Origin: Endozoicomonas sp. SESOKO1
Lineage (GTDB): Bacteria > Pseudomonadota > Gammaproteobacteria > Pseudomonadales > Endozoicomonadaceae
Direction of reading: 5' to 3'
Assembly: GCF_024606265.1 (NCBI RefSeq)
Contig: NZ_JAHHPP010000318.1
Coordinates: 1 to 42,736, forward strand
Length of the DNA: 42,736 nucleotides
Part shown: piece after piece, positions 19,183-26,627 of the stretch
How the letters are laid out: each line of letters opens with the position of its first letter
Position numbering within the stretch: position 1 is the stretch's first letter
Program-made: the position numbers and the translations under genes
Notes under the pieces: model-generated
Databases searched by the model: none
What the model was told of the DNA's origin: nothing
Seen by the model: only the letters and a program-made list of their open reading frames with translations

Positions 19183-19668
19183 TTAAACAAGAACAATGCC
19201 GATAGGCTCATGGTCCCCTGCAGTATTTTCCTCTTTTTTGAAATAGTTGAGATACAAATTCATCTGCCCGATATCCTGATGGCTTACCTTGCCAAGCTTC
19301 AGATCAATCAGCACAAAACACTTCAGAATTCGGTGATAAAATAATAAATCAACATAGTAATGGGTATTATTCAGCGTCACCCGATATTGCTGGGCAATAA
19401 ACGCGAACCCTTTGCCCAACTCCAGGAGAAACTGCGCCAACTTATCAATAAGCTGATTTTCAAGCTGCTTCTCGCTATATTGTTTACGCTCGGGCAAATT
19501 GAGGAACTCAAAAACATAAGGATCTTTCACCAGTTCCGCTGCTGTAACCGGTTGATGACCCGCCCTGGATGTTTCGACCAGTAGTGTGTTAATTTGCTGC
19601 CTGGCCTGACTACGCCCCACCTCCAGTAACTCACCAACACGGGTGAGCAACAAGTCATAGTGTTCCAT
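19183..19668 (-). pseudogene. DUF1016/YhcG-type PDDEXK nuclease, internally deleted and truncated
   Basis: The 161 residues contain recognisable parts of the roughly 340-residue YhcG (DUF1016) family. The first 34 residues come from its N-terminal domain. These join directly to the mid-region (AELVKDPYVFEFLNLPE), so about half the N-terminal domain is missing. The nuclease core remains, with the D...D-x-K pattern in YYVDLLFYHRILKCFVLIDLK and DIGQMNLYLNYF (given in part). The C terminus stops after PIGIVLV, short of the family's end. It keeps an ATG start but is unlikely to be a normal protein. Confidence 0.75.
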
Positions 19669-19811
19669 GATGCTGGTATTCCTGACCTCTATTGCTAATT
19701 CCTCGAATTATGGCATGAATGAGGCAACCTGAAACCGAAAGAGACCAGCGATGGTTTGACCACCTGACCAGCTGTAAACCAGAAGACTTTATCAGGGAGA
19801 TCAGATAATGA

Positions 19812-19924
19812 GCGCTGCCCGCCCCCCGCTACCCGCTTCCCGTAAAAGATAAGAGCTGTGCTTTTTCGGGCAGCGGGCGGCGGGAAGCGGGCGGCGGGCA
19901 GCGGGCAGCGGAAAGCGGGCGGCG
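19812..19924. repeat. GC-class heptad palindrome after manC
   Basis: A GC-rich inverted repeat built of 7-base words. The right arm (19867-19924) reads as eight successive words of the type CGGGCAG, CGGGCGG or CGGGAAG. The left arm (19813-19842) is the complement of four such words. The stem continues into CCCGTAAAAG / CTTTTTCGGG around a short loop. It begins four bases after the manC stop codon on the minus strand. A near-identical half copy in the opposite sense lies at about 23914-23944. Confidence 0.85.
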
Positions 19925-19928
19925 TCAA

Positions 19929-21356
19929 TCACGCCCTGCCGTAAGTATCCTCAAACCGCACAATATCATCCTCACCCAGATACCCCCCGCTCTGTACCTC
20001 AATCAGTTCAAGGTTAAACTTGCCGGGGTTTTCCAGTCGATGGACCACGCCAATGGGGATATAGGTGGACTGGTTTTCGGTCAGCAGAATTTCCTGGTCG
20101 CCATTGGTGACCACTGCGGTACCTTTAACCACAACCCAGTGCTCAGCACGATGATGGTGCATTTGCAAAGAGAGCTGTGCTCCCGGCTTAACGGTAATGT
20201 GCTTAACCTGGAAGCGGTCGCCCATATCGATAGAGTCGTAGGCTCCCCAGGGGCGATAGACTTTGCGGTGCAGTTTTACCTCTGTCCGGTTTTCTGCTTT
20301 CAGCCGTTCCACAATCTTTTTAACATCCTGCACACGATCCTTATGGGCCACCAGAATGGCATCATCGGTTTCGGTGATGACCAGGTCATCAACTCCCACG
20401 GTGGCAATCAGTTTTTTCTCACTGCGTACGTAAGTGTTGCGGGTATTCTGCAACAAAACGTCACCCTGAACCGAGTTACCGGACTCATCCTTTTCACAGA
20501 TATCCGCCAACGATGTCCAGGAACCCACATCAGACCAGCCTGCATCCAGCGGTACCACCACCACATCGGTGGTTTTTTCCATCACGGCATAATCGATGGA
20601 CTCATCCGGGCAGGCGGTAAACGCTGCTTCATCAAGGCGAACAAAATCAAGATCGGGATTTTGTACTGCAATCGCCTTTTCACAGGCTTGCAGAATATCA
20701 GGCCTGAACTTCTTCAACTCTTCCAGATAGCGGGAGGCTTTAAACAGGAACATGCCAGAGTTCCAATAATAGTCTCCGGAAGCAAGATAGCCCTGGGCCG
20801 TCTCCAGATCCGGCTTCTCTACAAAATTTTCTACCAGAGCAACCTGTTCACTGTTGCCTATTAACTCTTTACTGGCCTTGATATAGCCGTAACCCGTTTC
20901 CGGATGGGTAGGTACAATACCGAAAGTGACCAGCTTGCCATCGCTCGCCGCTGGTAAGGCAGTCTCAATAGCCTGATGAAATGCCTGAACATTCCGGATC
21001 ACATGATCCGCAGCCAATACCAGAAGTAATGGGTCTTTTTCTTCAGACAGGGATTGAGCTTTCATGGCCGCCAGGGCCACTGCGGGTGCCGTGTTTTTAC
21101 CAACAGGTTCAAGAATAATGGCTGAAGCCTGCCGCCCCATCTGTCGGATTTGTTCTGCCACCAGGAATCGGTGCTCTTCATTGGCAATGACCAATGGATC
21201 AGAAACAGAGTCCAGCCCATCCAATCGAGAAAGCGTGTTCTGCAACATGGTCTGATCATTCACCAGTGGCAGAAACTGCTTTGGGTAAAGTGAACGGGAC
21301 TGAGGCCAGAGTCGACTGCCAGAGCCGCCGGACATGATTACGGGGATTAAGGTCAT
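19929..21356 (-). CDS. manC: Mannose-1-phosphate guanylyltransferase / mannose-6-phosphate isomerase
   Basis: Bifunctional type II enzyme that makes GDP-mannose for polysaccharide synthesis. The length of 475 residues is typical. The nucleotidyltransferase domain opens with [20 protein letters not shown], and the sugar-binding VEKPD motif follows. The C-terminal cupin isomerase domain has [16 protein letters not shown] and [18 protein letters not shown]. No Shine-Dalgarno is visible, and a heptad palindrome ends five bases before the ATG. A gmd remnant lies upstream, so this was once part of a GDP-sugar operon. A fragment resembling codons of this gene is also found at 24060-24106. Confidence 0.96.
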   Translation of the reverse strand: MTLIPVIMSGGSGSRLWPQSRSLYPKQFLPLVNDQTMLQNTLSRLDGLDSVSDPLVIANEEHRFLVAEQIRQMGRQASAIILEPVGKNTAPAVALAAMKAQSLSEEKDPLLLVLAADHVIRNVQAFHQAIETALPAASDGKLVTFGIVPTHPETGYGYIKASKELIGNSEQVALVENFVEKPDLETAQGYLASGDYYWNSGMFLFKASRYLEELKKFRPDILQACEKAIAVQNPDLDFVRLDEAAFTACPDESIDYAVMEKTTDVVVVPLDAGWSDVGSWTSLADICEKDESGNSVQGDVLLQNTRNTYVRSEKKLIATVGVDDLVITETDDAILVAHKDRVQDVKKIVERLKAENRTEVKLHRKVYRPWGAYDSIDMGDRFQVKHITVKPGAQLSLQMHHHRAEHWVVVKGTAVVTNGDQEILLTENQSTYIPIGVVHRLENPGKFNLELIEVQSGGYLGEDDIVRFEDTYGRA

Positions 21357-21360
21357 GGTT

Positions 21361-21506
21361 ATTAGTTATGATTTTTTAGTTATGAGTTGTGGGGTATGGC
21401 TGGAATGTTGTTTTGAGTGATGAGCTTTGGGGTATGAGTCAAGAAGCAGAGCTTGAACTCACGCCTCATAACTCAAAACCCACAACTACAAGCTAACAGC
21501 TCATAG
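21361..21506. repeat. TATGAGT-class heptad palindrome before manC
   Basis: An inverted repeat of 7-base words such as TATGAGT, TAGTTAT and GAGTTGT. The right arm, read on the minus strand from 21506, runs as words TATGAGC, TGTTAGC, TTGTAGT, TGTGGGT, TTTGAGT. The TGA of its first word serves as stop codon for the frame coming from the upstream gmd remnant. The other arm abuts the manC start. Confidence 0.75.
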
Positions 21507-21557
21507 GAAATAATCTTTGGTTTGCTGATGAACCTGGTCAGAAGCCAGCAGCCTCAG

Positions 21558-21637
21558 GCATCAACATCGGCGGTATATTCTGGAGATTCAAAAGATACGG
21601 CGACATGGGACTGTGTTGCCAGGTTGTACACTTCATA
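21558..21637 (-). pseudogene. Remnant of GDP-mannose 4,6-dehydratase (gmd)
   Basis: Twenty-seven codons on the minus strand read YEVYNLATQSHVAVSF, then ESPEYTADVDA. This is the highly conserved Gmd segment around the SHVAVSFE motif. After DVDA the frame breaks; a shifted frame reads LRLLASDQ, which may continue Gmd's LGTLRLLEAIR block. The rest is gone. The fragment overlaps the higB start in antisense, so the higB module was joined directly onto broken gmd. Confidence 0.8.
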
Positions 21638-21945
21638 TCATAGCGAAAAGAAAGTTTGCAGAGGCGGCAAAAAAGCACCCCAGGTACGCTGACGCCATCA
21701 TGGAGACTTATCAGGTACTGAATAAGAACAATTTCCCGGATGTCCATGTTTTGCAACGTACTTTTAAAAGCGTGGAGCGGTTTCGCCATGACCGGGATGC
21801 TTACATTATTGATATTTCCGGCAACCATATGCGCTTGATTGGTATTTTTTACTTCACCGGCCAGAAGGTGTTTATTAAGCACATTGTTGACCATAAGGAA
21901 TATGATCAGATCATCAACCGATGCCGCAAAGGAGGCAAGCTATGA
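21613..21945 (+). CDS. higB: HigB-type mRNA interferase toxin
   Basis: A RelE-superfamily toxin of the HigB group, which cleaves mRNA on the ribosome. Family blocks include HIIAKRKFAEAAKKHP, the strand segment AYIIDISGNHMRLIG and VFIKHIVDHKEYD. The natural start of such proteins is close to MHIIA..., but here the codon before His is CTT. The frame must start at a GTG (21613) or TTG (21616) that lies inside the antisense gmd remnant, with no ribosome site. Its start may thus have been lost when the module was joined to gmd. The stop overlaps the higA start (ATGA). Confidence 0.85.
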   Translation: MLPGCTLHIIAKRKFAEAAKKHPRYADAIMETYQVLNKNNFPDVHVLQRTFKSVERFRHDRDAYIIDISGNHMRLIGIFYFTGQKVFIKHIVDHKEYDQIINRCRKGGKL

Positions 21946-22394
21946 GCCATACACCGGACCAGTTGTCAGAACTGACCCAGCGGTTTACCCATCTGCTGGA
22001 GGCTGCCCCCTGCCTTGGCCCTATCCATGATGAATCGGCCTACCAATCCGCCCTTGATACCATTGAGGCACTGCTGCAAAGTTCCGGGGATGCCCCTGAA
22101 GACCCCCGTCACTTGCTGGCGGAGTTAATTCTCCGACAGACGGAAGCCTATGAGTACCGCACCCACCCGGTATTAAGCCAGTGGGATCAGCAGGATGGCG
22201 CCATCGCTCTCCTGAAAACCTTGATGCGGCAGCATAACCTGAACCAGTCAGACCTCCCGGAGATTGGTAGCCAGGGCGTGGTTTCTGAAGTGCTTAATGG
22301 CAAAAGGTCACTGAATTTGAAACAGGTAAAAAAACTGGCTGAGCGATTTGGGCTGGAGCCGGAGATGTTTATTGATACTGGTGAGAAACATTGA
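21942..22394 (+). CDS. higA: HigA-type antitoxin with C-terminal HTH
   Basis: A 150-residue antitoxin. The C-terminal Xre-type helix-turn-helix is seen in LNQSDLPEIGSQGVVSEVL and GKRSLNLKQVKKLAERFG, and neutralises HigB and represses the operon. The ATG at 21942 overlaps the higB stop and has a strong AAAGGAGG ribosome site. The toxin-first order is usual for hig loci. The stop codon lies at the edge of the long inverted repeat that begins at about 22389. Confidence 0.9.
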   Translation: MSHTPDQLSELTQRFTHLLEAAPCLGPIHDESAYQSALDTIEALLQSSGDAPEDPRHLLAELILRQTEAYEYRTHPVLSQWDQQDGAIALLKTLMRQHNLNQSDLPEIGSQGVVSEVLNGKRSLNLKQVKKLAERFGLEPEMFIDTGEKH

Positions 22395-22515
22395 GACCTC
22401 ACCCCAAGGCCGGCCTCTTTATTATGAGAGTGGAAGCATTACTCTTTAAAAGCCGTTGTGACAACTTTTCCTTGCCATGCGGGGCGGACCATATATGACC
22501 CCAGTTTTGCTAACC
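22389..22515. repeat. Long inverted repeat, left copy
   Basis: This segment (starting CATTGAGACCTCACCCCAAG) is repeated in reverse complement at about 42616-42731. Conserved blocks include AAGCATTACTCTTTAA, TTTTCCTTGC, GCGGGGCGGACC and CATATATGACCCC. It carries no transposase. It may be the end of a lost insertion sequence or a MITE-like unit. The higA stop codon lies inside it. Confidence 0.85.
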
Positions 22516-22595
22516 ACGCTTCAAAGTTTCCAGCACTCTCTCTAAGTACGAATAATTACATGCTTTGCCGTAGCCAAGATAACCGCACGCTCACC
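22505..22595 (-). pseudogene. Possible C-terminal remnant of a GalE-like epimerase
   Basis: In one minus-strand frame this stretch reads GYLGYGKACNYSYLERVLET, then LKRG and a stop. It resembles the C-terminal GYGxGYSVxEVxxxxK segment of UDP-glucose 4-epimerases. The match is short and imperfect, so this is tentative. It is joined to the broken rmlD end and followed by the long inverted repeat. Confidence 0.3.
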
Positions 22596-22813
22596 AGCCC
22601 CCGTTCTGTTTCTGCTTTATCCACAGCGGTATAAGCAGCAGCATTAATAATCAGATCAGGCTTATGCTGATGAACAAAGGATGCCACTGCCGACCGATCG
22701 GTAATATCCAGCTTATCCGCATCCACAGCGACTACTTCAAAATCGTAATGGCCACTACGATCCTGCAGGCATCGGCCAAGCTGCCCGTTACTCCCGGTAA
22801 TCAGAATTTTCAT
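22596..22813 (-). pseudogene. Truncated dTDP-4-dehydrorhamnose reductase (rmlD 5' part)
   Basis: The N-terminal Rossmann part of RmlD is clear: KILITGSNGQLGRCLQ with the GxxGxxG loop, VDADKLDITD, and INAAAYTAVDKAETE. After that Glu the family sequence stops and unrelated residues follow to a stop near 22561. About 70 of roughly 290 residues remain. The ATG has AAGGAT upstream. It follows the rmlA-rmlC remnant by 65 bases, keeping the order of an old dTDP-rhamnose operon. Confidence 0.85.
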
Positions 22814-22878
22814 TGGGTCAGATCCTTGAACAGCGGAGCGTCAGCAGCCTTGGCAGACAGAGTTGGGTTCTTTACCGG

Positions 22879-23405
22879 TCATTCAATAGCCAGATCCGGA
22901 TCATCCCAGCGAATAGCCCCCTCATCGGTTGGATCATAATAATCAGTATACTTGTACTCAAAATCAGCAAATTCTGAAGTCACCACAAAACCATGGGCAA
23001 AACCCGGTGGCACCCAGAACTGACGCTTATTTTCTTCGGACAGAAAAACGCACACGGTTTGACCATAAGTAACAGAGCCAGGCCGAATATCCACAGCCAC
23101 ATCAAACACTTCACCTCGTACCACTAGAACCAGCTTGCCCAGAGGTTTCTGCTTTTGAAAATGCAAGCCACGCAAAACTCCATAGACAGAACGGGAATGG
23201 TTATCCTGGACAAAATCCAGATCAATATTCAGCTGCTGCCGGTAACGATCCGCCTGAAAGCTTTCCAGAAAAAAAACCTCTATCGTCACCAATAAAATCA
23301 GCACCGATCGGAAACGCCTGAGCCAGCCCTTCAGGTTTAGGCTGTGTGCATAGAAAACCGAAATACCAAATCGACTGCCATCACCCAATACGCGCTGAAA
23401 ACTTG
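22879..23405 (-). pseudogene. rmlA'-rmlC chimera (dTDP-rhamnose pathway), with two compensating frameshifts
   Basis: An uninterrupted frame of 169 codons that is a patchwork. It opens with RmlA sequence (LGDGSRFGISVFYA). An extra two bases then shift the frame; the lost frame reads QPKPEGLAQAFPIGADFIG, plainly RmlA. A run of eight T where seven would fit shifts it back, and RmlC starts at FFLESFQADRYRQQ and runs to the C terminus (FVQDNHSRSVYGVLRGLHFQ; WVPPGFAHGF). The two genes meet at a GDDRG sequence that both families share. The RmlC part lacks its first 20-odd residues. The upstream end of rmlA is cut at about 23405. Confidence 0.85.
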
Positions 23406-23407
23406 AA

Positions 23408-23505
23408 ATGTCTGCCTTGCTCTGCCCAGTAACACGTACTAATTTATAGAGTTAATACGTATAGGAGATCAGGATGAGTAAACTGACACTGAACGTTGAC
23501 CCGGA
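23408..23505 (+). repeat. Direct repeat, copy 2: antitoxin promoter/operator and gene start
   Basis: Second copy of the segment at 18940-19035. The palindrome at 23434-23460 keeps the left arm ACGTACTAATTT, with two changes in the right arm compared with copy 1. Copy 2 leads into an intact antitoxin gene. Confidence 0.8.
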
Positions 23506-23725
23506 CGTGATTAAAAGAGCAAAAAGCTACGCCGCAAGCCAGCAGCAAAGCCTGTCCAAACTGGTTGAAAACTATCTGAGAACATTGCCTAAAGCACCGG
23601 AAACAGAAGATCCCGCACTGGAACTCAAAGGGCTGGTTGCTGATCTGGCTGGCGTGATCGATGAATCTGAACTGGCCAAACACCATGCAGACTATGTCCG
23701 CTTCCTGCAGGAGAAATACCAGTGA
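23474..23725 (+). CDS. RHH-type (DUF6364-like) antitoxin
   Basis: An 83-residue protein with an N-terminal ribbon-helix-helix: the strand SKLTLNVDPDVIKRAKSYA and the second helix QSLSKLVENYLRTL. An acidic C-terminal tail (about 45-83) would bind and block the toxin. The start has AGGAGATCAGG upstream and the operator palindrome sits before it. It overlaps the following PIN toxin gene by four bases. The toxin is broken, so this antitoxin may now be an orphan. Confidence 0.85.
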   Translation: MSKLTLNVDPDVIKRAKSYAASQQQSLSKLVENYLRTLPKAPETEDPALELKGLVADLAGVIDESELAKHHADYVRFLQEKYQ

Positions 23726-23985
23726 CACAAACACTGTACCTTGATGCGGACATCATTCTGGATCTGCTTGCCCGGCGCCAACCCTGGTTTAAAGAGAGTG
23801 CCGCCGTCTTTATGAAAATACAGAGTGGTGAATTTCAAGGCGCTACGTCAGTCACCGTATTTGCCAACGTCTTTTACATACTCAGGAAAAGCCTTGGCCC
23901 GAAAGTACCCGTATTATCTTTTTCGGGAAGCGGGCGCTGGGAAGCCGATCAGACTCAACAGCTCAGAAGTTTTTTCTTCCATTAG
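23722..23985 (+). pseudogene. PIN-domain toxin, 3' truncated by a GC-class heptad element
   Basis: The first about 65 residues match a VapC-like PIN ribonuclease: TLYLDADIILDLLARR with the first acidic residues, then FQGATSVTVFANVFYILRK. From about 23911 the sequence becomes a GC-rich heptad repeat, and translation continues through it (SFSGSGRWE...) to a stop. The C-terminal half, which should hold the remaining metal-binding acids, is absent, so ribonuclease activity is not expected. Confidence 0.8.
23905..23945. repeat. Half copy of the GC-class heptad element
   Basis: Words CGGGAAG, CGGGCGC and TGGGAAG run from 23924 to 23944. The reverse complement of about 23914-23935 matches the left arm and loop of the element at 19812-19924 in about 20 of 22 positions. 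It replaces the 3' half of the PIN toxin gene. Confidence 0.7.
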
Positions 23986-24185
23986 CGCCAAATCCCCCCC
24001 CCAGCTCTCCATATTCAACCGAATGACAGGCTCCAGAACTCCGCAGGTTAAACCGGCCTGATCAGGTCATCAACACCTACGGTGGCAATCAGTTTCTTCT
24101 CACTGCTCTGGTGGGTATTGAAAGTATCGAATAGCAGTTTTTATACAAACGACAGCAGTTCCCTGGCCCCAATTTTTTTAAAAAT
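23986..24185. other. Decayed intergenic stretch with a manC fragment
   Basis: Two hundred bases between the broken toxin and the wecG remnant. Bases 24060-24106 match manC 20380-20426 in the same orientation with few differences (the TVGVDDL codon region on the minus strand). A run of nine C lies at 23994-24002. No intact gene is visible. Confidence 0.7.
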
Positions 24186-24440
24186 TCAAAACTTACTCCC
24201 AATTTTTTCCCATAACAAATACCAAGCAAACTTGCTGTTGGTTACCAAATACCGCTTCCACATCCGTCGCGGCTCCTGAACAATTCGGTAAAACCATTCA
24301 AGTCCATATTTCTGCATCCACAATGGTGCGCGGTTTACCTTTCCTGCCACCACATCAAAAGTACCACCCACGCCCATTACAAAACTGACGCCCAGTCGGT
24401 CTTGCCATTTGTTGATAAAGTTCTCCTTTTTCGGGTCAGC
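24186..24440 (-). pseudogene. WecG/TagA/CpsF-family glycosyltransferase, C-terminal remnant
   Basis: About 85 C-terminal codons are preserved: PKKENFINKWQDRLGV, FVMGVGGTFDVVAGKV, RAPLWMQKYGLEWFYR and QEPRRMWKRYLVTN. These are the conserved last blocks of the family that adds ManNAcA, ManNAc or other residues to lipid carriers. The N-terminal two thirds are gone. Upstream the sequence becomes the alpha/alpha-toroid-like gene in another frame, so a deletion joined the two. Confidence 0.85.
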
Positions 24441-25114
24441 ACCGCCTGGGCAACCGAATGCATATCCAGCAGGTAGCAATTGTTGTTGTAATATTTGGCA
24501 GTACCGTCTGGTTCCAAGAAATTAGCTTTGTAATAACTGAAGCCTTTTTTAATAGCCTGATCAAACTCATCGGTATGTAATGACCGGCGAATTACATCCA
24601 GAGCCTCCAGGTTATAACCGGTATGAAAGCCATCAATAAACTGGTGGTGGTGGCGGGTACCATAAACCCAGGAGCCATCTTCGCCTTGTTCGCCGGTAGA
24701 CTGCCGGGCAACTTGCAGCGCCAGTGCTTTATAAGCGTCATTGCTTGTATAAGCAGCGGCAACGGCCACCCAGGCAGCCGCCCAGAGGCTGGCATTATGG
24801 ACAAACGCTGTTTCGCCGGGGATATAGGCAAAAAAACGTCGGCCATCTGCCTCGGTATAAAGGGTTTTTATAATAAAGTTGGCAGCATCCAATGCCGGTT
24901 TCGGCATACCCAGCAGGGGGCGGAAATTAATGGGAGACTGCTTGAAATACTGAATCCAGGCCAAACCAAAAATACCCGACTTCAGGCTGGGCATCCATTC
25001 GAACAGTTTGCTGTTTAAACCGTCAAACGGGTCGTAACCAGCAAAGTGGTCTTGCCGTGATTGCTCCAGGACAGAAGCACTGATGGCCTCTACTTGACTC
25101 GAAAAAGTTGTCAT
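24440..25114 (-). pseudogene. Alpha/alpha-toroid-like polysaccharide-locus protein, 3' truncated
   Basis: About 225 residues with the regular helical spacing and GxHTGYNLE pattern of alpha/alpha-toroid proteins. Visible are FVHNASLWAAAWVAVAAAY, GEDGSWVYGTRHHHQFIDGF, HTGYNLEALDVI and CYLLDMHSVAQAVL. Members of this uncharacterised group occur in O-antigen and capsule loci. The family continues past AQAVL, but here the frame runs into wecG sequence and stops after about 17 foreign residues. The 5' end, with its ATG at 25114, looks complete. Confidence 0.65.
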
Positions 25115-25175
25115 TTAATCAATTATTAACTATTAATTTAATACCTAATAGATTCAAACCAGAGCGATAAGAATC

Positions 25176-25400
25176 ATGATGAAATTAACCACGCAGGGTC
25201 AGGTAACCATTCCTGCCCATATTCGTAAAAGTCTCGGTCTGAATCCCGGAGATCGGGTCAATTTTATAAAAAACGAACGGGGCGAAGTGGTACTGCAAAA
25301 AGTAACGATTGAAACCGAAGACCCGGTAGAAAAAGCCGCTGATGAATTCAAGCTCAACATGGGTGCCGATGAGCTATTGAAACTTCTGAGGGATGATTGA
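25176..25400 (+). CDS. vapB: AbrB/MazE-like antitoxin of a VapBC module
   Basis: A 74-residue protein with an N-terminal swapped-hairpin AbrB domain: KLTTQGQVTIPAHIRKSLGL, then PGDRVNFI and VVLQKV. The C-terminal acidic tail (EDPVEKAADEF...) is the toxin-binding part. Two ATG codons in tandem begin the frame. It overlaps the PIN toxin gene by four bases. The module is intact, unlike its neighbours. Confidence 0.88.
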   Translation: MMKLTTQGQVTIPAHIRKSLGLNPGDRVNFIKNERGEVVLQKVTIETEDPVEKAADEFKLNMGADELLKLLRDD

Positions 25401-25813
25401 TGGCACTCATTCTGCTGGATACCTGCATTATACTCGATATCCTTGATAAAGAGAGCCATTGGCATACATGGGCCAAGGAATCCTTGCGTGAACTGACCAA
25501 AGCTTACGATGCTGTGATTAACCCGATTATTTTTTCAGAACTTTGTGCCGGTATGGAATCACCGGCTGCAGTACTGAAATTACTGAACAGGCTCAACATT
25601 GGTGAGCAACCCCTGAACCATGACACCCTGTTTCTGGCCGCTAAAGCGTTTCTCAAATACCGTAAACAGGGGGGACAAAAAACGGGGGTGCTACCGGATT
25701 TTTATATTGGAGCACAGGCAGCCGTGTGCAAATGGCCGTTAGTCAGTCGGGACAAGGGGCGTTACACCAGTTATTTCCCAACGATCAGCGTGATTATGCC
25801 GGATAAAAACTGA
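25397..25813 (+). CDS. vapC: VapC-type PIN-domain ribonuclease toxin
   Basis: A 138-residue PIN-domain toxin. The first acidic motif is LLDTCIILDIL (D8). The conserved Glu is in IIFSELCAGM. The later acids are in VLPDFYIGAQAAV and LVSRDKGRYTSYFP. The length and all four acidic positions are as in active VapC proteins, which cleave tRNA or rRNA. It is convergent with cysQ, 14 bases away. Confidence 0.9.
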   Translation: MMALILLDTCIILDILDKESHWHTWAKESLRELTKAYDAVINPIIFSELCAGMESPAAVLKLLNRLNIGEQPLNHDTLFLAAKAFLKYRKQGGQKTGVLPDFYIGAQAAVCKWPLVSRDKGRYTSYFPTISVIMPDKN

Positions 25814-25827
25814 GCCTTTGATTTCCA

Positions 25828-26610
25828 TCAGTCCGAACAAAGCTTCTTAAATTCTTCCGAATTACCACCACAGACAATAAAGAAACTGTTCAGCAAACTC
25901 TCTTTGGTGTTGTACCTCAGGGGCTCAAATTCCGGAGTAATCACAATGCCTCCGGCACGTTCAACCACACACTGTGCAGCAGCAGTATCCCACTCACTAG
26001 TCAGGGCAAAACGTGGGTAAACATCGGCAGCGCCTGCAGCAACGAGGCATAGCTTTAGGGAGCTACCCATAGAAACCAGCTCACATTCACCCAACTTTTC
26101 AATAAATGCTATGGTCTCATCGCTCATATGAGAACGGCTGGCCACCACATTCCAGGGGCGATCACCGCCATGAGTTGCAACGGATAGCTGCACTGGATCA
26201 GAGTCATGATCCTGACGGTAAGCTCCATTCTCATCAGCAAAATAGAACCGTCTCAACACAGGTGCATAAACCACGCCCATAACCGCTTTGTGATTTTCAA
26301 TCAGGGCAATATTGACCGTAAATTCACCGTTACGCTTAATAAACTCTTTGGTTCCATCCAGCGGATCAACCAGCCAGTATTTCGACCACTGCTGTCGCTC
26401 TTCCCAGGGAATGGTTGAAGACTCTTCCGACAGCACAGGCACATCAGGAGTTAATTCCTTTAGTCCGGCAATAATCACCTCATGAGCAGCCAGATCTGCT
26501 TCTGTCAGCGGACTCTGATCATTCTTCTCATAAGTGGCAAAATCACGTTCGTAGATATTGAGAATGGCGTCACCAGCCTGACGAGCGATTGTTAGAATAT
26601 CCTGAATCAT
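25828..26610 (-). CDS. cysQ: 3'(2'),5'-bisphosphate nucleotidase CysQ
   Basis: Hydrolyses PAP, the by-product of sulfotransferases and PAPS reduction, to AMP and phosphate. The product has 260 residues. The metal-binding motifs of the inositol monophosphatase superfamily are WLVDPLDGTKEFI and EWDTAAAQCVVERAGG, with a preceding Glu pair in VLSEESSTIPW. An AAGGAG site precedes the ATG. It is the last gene of the minus-strand sulfate-activation set, and its PAP substrate fits the sulfotransferase gene at 40.7 kb. Confidence 0.96.
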   Translation of the reverse strand: MIQDILTIARQAGDAILNIYERDFATYEKNDQSPLTEADLAAHEVIIAGLKELTPDVPVLSEESSTIPWEERQQWSKYWLVDPLDGTKEFIKRNGEFTVNIALIENHKAVMGVVYAPVLRRFYFADENGAYRQDHDSDPVQLSVATHGGDRPWNVVASRSHMSDETIAFIEKLGECELVSMGSSLKLCLVAAGAADVYPRFALTSEWDTAAAQCVVERAGGIVITPEFEPLRYNTKESLLNSFFIVCGGNSEEFKKLCSD

Positions 26611-26627
26611 TTTTTTCTCCTTAAAAC

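Noticed and set aside
20040-20864. Plus-strand open frame of 274 codons opposite manC
   Set aside because: Antisense to an intact ManC with all motifs; no ribosome site or domain.
22389-22515. Left inverted repeat as a complete insertion sequence
   Set aside because: Only about 125 bases, no transposase frame and no clear target-site duplication.
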